64,000 bases of DNA from Lonsdalea iberica (GTDB lineage Bacteria > Pseudomonadota > Gammaproteobacteria > Enterobacterales > Enterobacteriaceae). Shown piece after piece: positions 57,450-64,000 of the stretch (the first letter of the stretch is position 1; each line of letters begins with the position of its first letter). The stretch is taken from assembly GCF_002111585.1 (NCBI RefSeq), contig NZ_LUTP01000017.1, forward strand, positions 1 to 64,000, read 5' to 3'. A program made the translations under genes and the position numbers. Under the pieces are notes generated by a model. That model was not told where the DNA came from. It searched no databases and saw nothing but the letters and a program-made list of their open reading frames with translations.

Positions 57450-59606
57450 GTGATCGACACCTTTACAGCCTCTTTGCGCCGGTACCTCTATAACAGTAAC
57501 TGGCTCTATAACATCCGTATTTTTCTGGCACTGGCTGGCGCCGCCGCCGTTCCTTGGTGGCTGGATATTCCGACCACCACGATCCCACTCACGCTCGGCG
57601 TGGTCGCCGCGGCGCTGGCGGATCTTGACGATCGCCTGACCGGCCGCCTGATGAATCTTCTCATCACGCTGGGCTGTTTTTTGATTGCCTCCGTCTCCAT
57701 CGAGCTGTTGTTCCCCTACCCGTGGCTGTTTGGCCTTGGACTCGCGCTTTCCACCTGCGGATTTATTCTGCTGGGCGCGCTCGGGCAGCGCTATGCCACA
57801 ATTGCATTCGGCGCGTTGCTGATCGCCATTTACACCATGCTCGGGATTTCGCTTTATGACAATTGGTATCAGCAGCCCGCCTTGCTGTTGGTCGGCGCGC
57901 TCTGGTACAACCTACTCACCCTGTGCGGGCATATCCTCTTTCCCATCCGTCCTCTGCAAGATAGCCTGGCTCGCTGCTATCACCAGCTTGCACACTACCT
58001 TGATGCCAAATCCAATCTGTTTGATCCCGACATCGAAGAAGACAATCAACCGCTGATCGATGTGGCGATGGCTAACAGCCAACTGGTCGAGACGCTCAAT
58101 CAGGCTAAGTCTTCGCTGCTGACTCGTCTGCGGGGAGATCGCGGTCAACGCAGCACGCGCAGAACGCTGCACTACTATTTCGTCGCGCAGGATATTCACG
58201 AGCGCGCCAGCTCCTCTCATGTGCAATATGCACAGCTGCGCGAAACGCTGCGCTACAGCGATGCGCTGTTTCGTTTCCAGCGACTGCTGTCAATGCAATC
58301 TCGCGCCTGTGAACAGCTGGCCCAGTCCATCTTGCTGCACCAAAAGTATCAGCACGATCCGCGTATTGAGAAAGCCTTCACACATCTGGAGTTGACCCTT
58401 GAAAAGCTGGCGACGCAAGGCACAGCCGCCGCGCAGCTAAAGGCCATGCGTCACCTGATCAACAACCTGCGCGCCATCGACGCCCAGCTAGCCACCATTG
58501 AATCAGAGCAGTCCGTGGAACAGGAAGGTCAAAAGGAAAACCGGCTGCTAGCGGATGATAAAATTACCGGCTGGGGCGATATCTGCCTGCGTATTAGCCG
58601 GCATCTGACGCCGAAGTCGGCGCTGTTTCGCCACGCGGTGCGTATGTCCGTGCTGCTGTGCGGCGGTTACGCGCTTATTCAGGTCACTCATCTGCAGCAC
58701 GGCTATTGGATTTTGCTCACCAGCCTGTTTGTCTGCCAGCCGAACTATAACGCCACTCGTCATCGCCTTACGCTGCGCGTCATCGGCACGCTGGCCGGGG
58801 TGCTATTCGGGCTGCCTATCCTCTATTTCGTACCGTCGATAGAAGGACAAATGACGCTGATCGTCATCAGCGGCGTGCTGTTTTTCGCCTTCCGTACCGT
58901 GCAGTATGCCCATGCGACCCTATTCATCACCCTGCTGGTGCTGTTGTGCTTCAACCTGCTGGGCGAAGGGTACGAAGTAACGGTGCCAAGGGTGCTTGAT
59001 ACGCTGATCGGCTGCGGCATTGCCTGGGCGGCAGTCAGCTTTATTTGGCCCGACTGGCGTTTTCGCTCTCTGCCGGCGGTCATCAATAAAACGCTGTTTG
59101 CCAACTGCCGCTATCTGGATGCGATCATGGAACAGTACCACCAGGGGAAAAATAACAGCCTGGCGTACCGTATCGCCCGCCGCGATGCGCACAATAGCGA
59201 TGCCGAACTGGCGTCAGTGGTCTCCAATATGTCCGCCGAGCCCCATGCCACCAGAGAGATGCGCGAGCATGCTTTCCGGCTGATGTGTCTGAACCACACG
59301 TTGCTGAGCTATATCTCCACGCTGGGCGCCCACCGGGAGAAACTCACGTCGCCGGGAACGCTGCAGCTGCTGGATGACGCGGTTTGCTACGTGGACGACG
59401 CCTTGCACCACGAAGGCAACGATCGGGAACAACTCAGCGAACGGCTGGAGTCGCTGGAAGAGCGCATCCGCGCCGCCAATCCAGAGTCTGAAACCAAAGA
59501 TCAGCTGGTCTTGCAGCAGATTGGCCTGATGAGCGAGCTACTGCCGGAGTTAGAAGCCTTGAAGGCCCAGATGGCGGAAACGCCGGCCGGACCTGCGCCG
59601 GCTTAA
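57450..59606 (+). CDS. yccS: FUSC-family inner-membrane transporter YccS
   Basis: A 718-residue protein with two membrane blocks of about five to six segments (residues 20-165 and 390-520) and large cytoplasmic parts after each, as in YccS/YhfK and the aromatic acid efflux protein AaeB. Highly conserved stretches include GQRYATIAFGALLIAIYTML, SLFVCQPNYNATRHRLTLR and VQYAHATLFITLLVLLCFN. Substrate unknown; efflux is inferred from the family. The start is GTG at 57450 with AGGCGGAAG upstream. Co-transcribed with yccF. Confidence 0.95.
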   Translation: MIDTFTASLRRYLYNSNWLYNIRIFLALAGAAAVPWWLDIPTTTIPLTLGVVAAALADLDDRLTGRLMNLLITLGCFLIASVSIELLFPYPWLFGLGLALSTCGFILLGALGQRYATIAFGALLIAIYTMLGISLYDNWYQQPALLLVGALWYNLLTLCGHILFPIRPLQDSLARCYHQLAHYLDAKSNLFDPDIEEDNQPLIDVAMANSQLVETLNQAKSSLLTRLRGDRGQRSTRRTLHYYFVAQDIHERASSSHVQYAQLRETLRYSDALFRFQRLLSMQSRACEQLAQSILLHQKYQHDPRIEKAFTHLELTLEKLATQGTAAAQLKAMRHLINNLRAIDAQLATIESEQSVEQEGQKENRLLADDKITGWGDICLRISRHLTPKSALFRHAVRMSVLLCGGYALIQVTHLQHGYWILLTSLFVCQPNYNATRHRLTLRVIGTLAGVLFGLPILYFVPSIEGQMTLIVISGVLFFAFRTVQYAHATLFITLLVLLCFNLLGEGYEVTVPRVLDTLIGCGIAWAAVSFIWPDWRFRSLPAVINKTLFANCRYLDAIMEQYHQGKNNSLAYRIARRDAHNSDAELASVVSNMSAEPHATREMREHAFRLMCLNHTLLSYISTLGAHREKLTSPGTLQLLDDAVCYVDDALHHEGNDREQLSERLESLEERIRAANPESETKDQLVLQQIGLMSELLPELEALKAQMAETPAGPAPA

Positions 59607-59652
59607 TCGCGTCGGTTTTGGCGATTCCATCCTCATTGCTATTCAGCGAAAA

Positions 59653-59686
59653 CCCGTGCGCGCCGCAGCATCCCTGCGCGCACGGG
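59653..59686. terminator. 11-bp inverted repeat between convergent yccS and sxy
   Basis: CCCGTGCGCGC at 59653-59663 pairs with GCGCGCACGGG at 59676-59686 across a 12-base loop. It lies between the two stop codons; no clear T run on either side. Confidence 0.5.
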
Positions 59687-59710
59687 ACCTCAGGCTGAAT
59701 CATCAACCCA

Positions 59711-60337
59711 TCAGTGTCTAGGCCGTTTCCCCTGGCTTGCGAGGTGGTATTTAAACCACTGCGTCAACTCCTGGCGAACATGCTCCGGCAACGCCGCCTG
59801 ATGCACGCCACGGATGGCGCCTGCCAGCGCCAGCAACACGCTTAGGTTGAGGTCGTGCCTGACAACGCTTAAGCGAAGAAAGCTCTGAATCTCCCCCAAT
59901 TCGCGCAACTGTTCAATGTTGCGTATCCCCGCTTTCCACAACTGCCGCTCTGTGTAATGGTTAAGATTAGGAAGATCTTTCAGCCTGATACTTCGCGTCC
60001 TGATGGCCTTATCTTGTCGGGCCCCCTCCAGCGACATCGATGCCAGTTGCAGGAGCTCCGGCTCGTTGTTCCACAACGTGTTGTCCACCTCGTAATAGTT
60101 CAGCGGGACGGGAACACCGCGGTTGGTGTAAACCATGCTCGCCATCTCCCGGGCACGAAAATGCACTTCATTTTGTCGCGACGCCCGCAGATAGAGTTCA
60201 CCATTGGACACCAGCGCGAAGATAATCTTGTCTGCTGCGATGCTGTAGCCGCCAAATTGAGACCGGGAACTAATGGTTCCCAAAGGGGAAAAAACGTACT
60301 TCGACTGCCGAATCCTTTTTTCACATAACTGCTTCAT
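59711..60337 (-). CDS. sxy: Competence/CRP-S regulator TfoX (Sxy)
   Basis: A 208-residue TfoX protein with the N-terminal domain (FSPLGTISSRSQFGGYSIAA, YLRAS, YYEVDNTLW) and C-terminal helix-hairpin domain (RLKDLPNLNHYTERQLWKAGI). Sxy directs CRP to CRP-S sites of competence genes. Long basic tail. Convergent with yccS, divergent from sulA, the same arrangement as in E. coli. Confidence 0.95.
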   Translation of the reverse strand: MKQLCEKRIRQSKYVFSPLGTISSRSQFGGYSIAADKIIFALVSNGELYLRASRQNEVHFRAREMASMVYTNRGVPVPLNYYEVDNTLWNNEPELLQLASMSLEGARQDKAIRTRSIRLKDLPNLNHYTERQLWKAGIRNIEQLRELGEIQSFLRLSVVRHDLNLSVLLALAGAIRGVHQAALPEHVRQELTQWFKYHLASQGKRPRH

Positions 60338-60511
60338 AACATTGTCCTTATCATGTTCACCCTAATTGCTCAGTCGCAATATACGTAACGGGAACAAGTA
60401 ATTAAGCATACGAAAACGGTTGCCTCAAACACAAAATGGCGTTACTAGACATTCCCTGTGAATTATGCGAGGCGCTTTCAAATTCCGATTGATCTTTATT
60501 TATACACGCAT

Positions 60512-60531
60512 TACTGTATGCGCATACAGTA
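60512..60531. promoter_or_regulatory. LexA box of sulA
   Basis: TACTGTATGCGCATACAGTA is a perfect 20-base palindrome with the CTGT-N8-ACAG core of the LexA operator. It ends 22 bases before the sulA ATG, where it would block the promoter. Confidence 0.96.
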
Positions 60532-60553
60532 ACCCTGCCGGTGGAATTCACTT

Positions 60554-61051
60554 ATGCGCACACAACTCGTTAATGCTCGCCGCTTTTCTCAGTCTTCTTT
60601 ACGTACGCAGGATGCGCCCGCGGCCGTCCCTCACAGCGGCGGCATCATCAGTGAAATTGTCTACAGTGACGATCAGCCTATTTTGGCGCCCTTGCTGCTG
60701 CCGCTGTTGCAGCAATTAGGGATGCAGTCTCGCTGGCTGTTGTGGCTGGCGCCTCAGCAAAAACTCAGCCGCACCTGGCTGCAGCAAGCGGGCTTGCCGC
60801 TCGACAAAATGATCGAACTCCATCATATCGACCCGGCAGGGACGTTAGAGGCTATGGAAAAAGCTTTGAGAACAGGGAACTACAGCGCGGTGTTGTGCTG
60901 GTTGCCCACGGAGCTGCAAAACGAAGAAAAAATGCGCCTGCGCGAGGCGGCGGAAAGCGGAAATACCTATGGATTTATCATGCGGCCAGAGCGAAAAGTC
61001 ATCAACAGACCATTTTCTACGTTAAAAATTCACTCCAGATTGTATCATTAA
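60554..61051 (+). CDS. sulA: SOS cell division inhibitor SulA
   Basis: A 165-residue SulA. It binds FtsZ and halts septation during [23 protein letters not shown] and the central [19 protein letters not shown] are typical, and the C-terminus KIHSRLYH keeps the terminal His-containing tail that Lon recognises. A perfect LexA box overlaps its promoter. ompA lies downstream in the same direction with its own promoter. Confidence 0.96.
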   Translation: MRTQLVNARRFSQSSLRTQDAPAAVPHSGGIISEIVYSDDQPILAPLLLPLLQQLGMQSRWLLWLAPQQKLSRTWLQQAGLPLDKMIELHHIDPAGTLEAMEKALRTGNYSAVLCWLPTELQNEEKMRLREAAESGNTYGFIMRPERKVINRPFSTLKIHSRLYH

Positions 61052-61408
61052 GTAAATTAAGAGTATTCCTACGGGGGAAAGCCGCCAAGTTTAAAATCCC
61101 CCGCAGGCATTGAGTTCTTCACTCCCTCCCCCTCATCACCTCTCATAAATATTCTGTCCAATCTGACAATTTAATCTATTATTTGTTAGTAAGTATGTGT
61201 GAAACGCTAGGTTTTTGTCTGAGGCTTCTAACATCATACTTGTAACTTTTGCATCACGTTGTAGACTTTACCCGCAGGAGTTGCTCTTCATATAACATCA
61301 GCTGACTGGTGAGGATAATTAAGAGCAATGTCTCCTTCAAAAGATTTTAACCAAAGGTTTATTTTCTCGAAGAGTTAATTACCTGTTTGGATGATAATGA
61401 GGCGTAAA
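61052..61408. other. Intergenic region and probable long leader of ompA
   Basis: About 360 bases without a gene. It holds a GC hairpin (CGGGGGA 61072-61078 with TCCCCCG 61097-61103) after sulA and, further right, the ompA promoter and leader. The sequence just before ompA, GGATGATAATGAGGCG, closely matches the well-known E. coli ompA ribosome-binding region. Confidence 0.6.
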
Positions 61409-62461
61409 ATGAAAAAAACAGCTATCGCAGTTGCAGTGGCACTGGCTGGCTTGGCTTCCGTAGCTCAAGCAGCACCTAACGACAATACCTGGTACGCAGG
61501 CGCTAAACTGGGCTGGTCTCAGTTCCATGACACAGGCCTGTACGGCAACGGTTACCAAACCACTAACTCCCCGCACGAAAACCAGCTGGGCGCAGGCGCC
61601 TTTGGTGGTTACCAGGCTAACCAATACCTGGGCTTCGAACTGGGTTACGACTGGCTGGGCCGCATGAAGTACACCGGTGAAAACCGTGGTAACTTCAAAG
61701 CACAAGGCGTTCAGCTGGCTGCTAAACTGAGCTACCCGATCGTTGACGATCTGGACGTTTACACTCGTCTGGGTGGTTTCTTCTGGCGTGCAGACAGCCA
61801 CGATGACGTGACTGGCCGTGGCGGCAACGACACCGGTATTTCTCCGATGGCTGCAGTAGGTCTGGAATACGCAGTAACCAAAAACTGGGCTACTCGTCTG
61901 GACTACCAGTGGGTTAACAACATCGGCGACGCAGGCACCGTTGGTGGTCGTCCTGATAACGGCATGCTGAGCGTTGGCGTTTCTTACCGTTTCGGTCAGG
62001 AAACTCCGGCTCCGGTCGTAGCACCGACTCCGGCTCCGGCTCCGGTTGTTCAGACCAAACGCTTCACGCTGAAATCTGACGTACTGTTCACTTTCAACAA
62101 AGCAGAACTGCGTCCTGAAGGCCAGAGCTCTCTGGACCAGCTGTACACTCAGCTGAGCACCATGGATCCTAAAGACGGTTCCGTCGTCGTTCTGGGCTTC
62201 ACTGACCGTCTGGGTTCAGAACAGTACAACGAACGCCTGTCCACTCGCCGTGCTCAGAGCGTCGTTGACTATCTGGTTGCCAAAGGCATCCCGGCTGACA
62301 AAATCTCTGCCCGTGGTCTTGGCGAATCTAACCCGGTTACCGGTTCTACCTGTGACAGCGTGAAAGGCCGTAAAGCCCTGATCGACTGCCTGGCCCCGGA
62401 TCGCCGTGTAGAAATCGAAGTGAAAGGCATCAAAGACGTTGTGACTCAGCCGCAGGCTTAA
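61409..62461 (+). CDS. ompA: Outer membrane protein A
   Basis: A 350-residue OmpA: signal peptide [21 protein letters not shown], eight-stranded barrel ([18 protein letters not shown] to [10 protein letters not shown]), Pro/Ala-rich hinge, and a periplasmic OmpA_C domain that binds peptidoglycan ([31 protein letters not shown]). The Cys pair in [20 protein letters not shown] is kept. Codon use is strikingly biased to the abundant-protein set (AAC, CTG, GGT, GTT, CGT), unlike its neighbours, as expected for a major outer-membrane protein. Start ATG 61409 after GAGG. Confidence 0.98.
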   Translation: MKKTAIAVAVALAGLASVAQAAPNDNTWYAGAKLGWSQFHDTGLYGNGYQTTNSPHENQLGAGAFGGYQANQYLGFELGYDWLGRMKYTGENRGNFKAQGVQLAAKLSYPIVDDLDVYTRLGGFFWRADSHDDVTGRGGNDTGISPMAAVGLEYAVTKNWATRLDYQWVNNIGDAGTVGGRPDNGMLSVGVSYRFGQETPAPVVAPTPAPAPVVQTKRFTLKSDVLFTFNKAELRPEGQSSLDQLYTQLSTMDPKDGSVVVLGFTDRLGSEQYNERLSTRRAQSVVDYLVAKGIPADKISARGLGESNPVTGSTCDSVKGRKALIDCLAPDRRVEIEVKGIKDVVTQPQA

Positions 62462-63073
62462 TCGCAATCGCCTTTCTTGGAAGATAATGACGTAGTCACT
62501 CACTGCGTCATATTCCAAGCATGATTAATGGCCCCTGATTTACAGGGGCCATTTTTTATTTTACATGTCGATACAGGCTGACTCACCGACTCTGTAAATC
62601 GCCTCGTCTCCTGCTCTTTTTATTTGCCTTCCCACGCCAGACCATTTCTCCCTGCCGAAAAATAATCGTGTGATTTTTATTAATCGAGCGACGTTAAAAT
62701 AAAACACGTCATTTATTTTCGTCTCCGCTTTCATTCCCTGATGGCTCTTTCCTTTTCCTGCTAATTTTTAACTTAGCGAAAGATTAGGCATGCTTTCATC
62801 GTGACAATAAATAATACGAAAGCTAAATAAACGAATAAAAAAGAGGAGATAAAGAAGTGCAAAAAATAAGAATGGGGTCTAAGACAAGACCGTGGTACTG
62901 ATCATCAAGGAGCGGGACGTCAGAAAATAAGTGAGCAGGAATAATAACATAGGTTATTTCGGTTGTTTTCTTCCTCTTTTACGCGATCGAAGACGCCAGA
63001 TGAAAGTGCGTCGCCGCCATGGGAGGGGTACGCGCGCCCTGAAAAACAAGTACGCGCGCTAATGTTTACCTCA
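62462..63073. other. Intergenic region right of ompA
   Basis: Contains the ompA terminator. The rest is AT-rich near 62640-62960 and carries no supportable gene. The direct repeat GTACGCGCG occurs at about 63028 and 63051. Confidence 0.55.
62529..62560 (+). terminator. Strong intrinsic terminator of ompA
   Basis: TGGCCCCTG at 62529-62537 pairs perfectly with CAGGGGCCA at 62543-62551, ATTTA loop, then TTTTTTATTTT. Confidence 0.96.
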
Positions 63074-64000
63074 TCAATATTGGCTTGCGCTATTCAGCGC
63101 AGCAATGTCCTCTGCTGTCAGAGACAATCGGGTCGAGGCAGCCAGGTCGGCGACCTGTTGAACCGACGTGGCGCTGGCAATGGGCGAAGTCACGCTCGGA
63201 CGCGCGATCAACCAGGCCAGCGCAACCTGGCTGGACGATACGTTATGCGCTTTTGCGACCTGATCCAGAGCCTCAACAATCTTGATACCCCGGTCATTGA
63301 GATAACGATCCACGACGCCTTTGCCGCGCAAGCTCTTGGAGGCATCTTCCGGGTGGCGATATTTACCGGACAAAAATCCGCTAGCCAGCGAGTAATAACT
63401 GATCACACCCAGTCCATGCTCTTTGGCGACCGCTTCCAGACCCGACTCATAATGCTGCCTGTCATACAGGTTGTATTCAGGCTGTAACGTTTCATAACGC
63501 GCCAGCTGATGGTCTTTGCTAATCTGTAGCGCCTGAGCCAATCGGTCGGCCTCATAATTCGAGGCGCCGATAGCGCGAACTTTACCCTCGCGAATGAGCG
63601 CATCAAACGTCGACAGTGTCTCTTCCAGCGGCGTCGATTTATCGTCGGTATGGGCCTGATAGAGATCGATATAATCTGTTTTCAAACGACGCAGAGAATC
63701 TTCTACCGCATGGCGGATATAAGCGGGAGCCAGCCCCTTGGCGCCATTTCCCATCTCCATACCGACTTTGGTCGCGATAATGACCTTCTCGCGTTGACCG
63801 CTTTTCTTCAGCCAGTTGCCGATAATCGTTTCAGATTCACCGCCTTGATTCCCGTCGGCCCAGACGGAGTACACATCCGCCGTATCGATGAAATTGAGTC
63901 CCTGATCCACCAATGCGTCCAACAGACTAAACGAGGCCGGCTCATCGATAGTCCAACCGAAAACGTTCCCGCCAAACGTGATCAGAGGAACGTGGATCCC
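63074..64000 (-). CDS. Aldo/keto reductase, 5' end cut by the window edge
   Basis: The frame is open from 63074 to the end of the window, at least 308 codons; the start codon lies beyond 64000. Upstream of the TTG at 63922 the translation continues as PLITFGGNVFGWTIDEPAS, the standard first strand of an aldo/keto reductase barrel. Further on are LNFIDTADVYS with catalytic Asp and Tyr, VIIATKVGME with the Lys, DYIDLYQAHTDD with the His, and GASNYEADRLAQAL and IASATSVQQVADL for NADPH binding. Substrate unknown. Resembles the YajO/YghZ-like AKR branch in layout. Confidence 0.9.
   Translation of the reverse strand, partial: GIHVPLITFGGNVFGWTIDEPASFSLLDALVDQGLNFIDTADVYSVWADGNQGGESETIIGNWLKKSGQREKVIIATKVGMEMGNGAKGLAPAYIRHAVEDSLRRLKTDYIDLYQAHTDDKSTPLEETLSTFDALIREGKVRAIGASNYEADRLAQALQISKDHQLARYETLQPEYNLYDRQHYESGLEAVAKEHGLGVISYYSLASGFLSGKYRHPEDASKSLRGKGVVDRYLNDRGIKIVEALDQVAKAHNVSSSQVALAWLIARPSVTSPIASATSVQQVADLAASTRLSLTAEDIAALNSASQY

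Overview
The window looks like chromosomal DNA of a plant-associated enterobacterium (Enterobacterales, probably Pectobacteriaceae such as Brenneria, Lonsdalea or Dickeya). The housekeeping blocks folD-ybcJ/cysS, ppiB-lpxH-purE-purK, ppk-ppx, and serT-yccA-tusE-acyP-hspQ-yccU-yccT-mgsA-helD-yccF-yccS-sxy-sulA-ompA follow enterobacterial content and order. The accessory genes (ACC deaminase, a ferrichrome-type receptor, several amino acid and peptide systems) suit a plant-associated life. The genus cannot be fixed from sequence reading alone.

Layout. 1-3.3 kb: a three-gene operon for D-glutamate/D-amino acid conversion (dgcN-like, dgcA-like, D-amino acid transaminase), then a 12-bp hairpin and an 8-bp x 7 tandem repeat. 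3.5-6.0 kb: a large MscS-family channel on the minus strand. 6.2-9.9 kb: tRNA-Arg(TCT) argU with a clear promoter, then an AT-rich island with a decayed type VI module: an hcp with an in-frame TGA, a split DUF4225-type effector, and two minus-strand membrane-protein paralogues, one of which has lost its start codon. A stretch resembling satellite-prophage debris ends the island. 9.9-16.2 kb: an FcuA-like TonB receptor and a soluble three-domain NADH:fumarate reductase with its ApbE flavin transferase. 16.2-21.6 kb: a long gene-poor stretch, a chemoreceptor, an Lrp-type regulator and ACC deaminase. 21.9-29.8 kb: a LysR regulator and a complete peptide/nickel-class ABC importer in one operon with an M20 peptidase. 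31-32.9 kb: a LysE/ArgO exporter and an HcxA-like dehydrogenase.

From 33 to 46 kb lie one-carbon, cysteinyl-tRNA, lipid A, purine, serine-uptake and polyphosphate genes. purE carries a textbook PurR operator. ppx and uspG each lack one base in a short homopolymer, so either both are broken or the assembly has indel errors. From 47 to 50.5 kb is a second accessory patch: a leaderless GH32 fructosidase, an orphan S24-type repressor and a 9-bp x 7 tandem repeat next to tRNA-Ser. From 50.5 to 62.5 kb the serT-to-ompA backbone is intact, with a sigma-32 promoter before hspQ and a perfect LexA box before sulA; rlmI, usual next to hspQ in E. coli, is not there. An aldo/keto reductase runs off the right edge.

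How the genes work together. The first operon could move amino groups of D-amino acids through D-glutamate into N-acetyl-L-glutamate. ApbE should attach FMN covalently to the neighbouring fumarate reductase. The ABC importer and M20 peptidase form an uptake-and-hydrolysis unit. The strongest candidate for something little described is the argU-adjacent Hcp/effector island with its unexplained paralogous membrane proteins.
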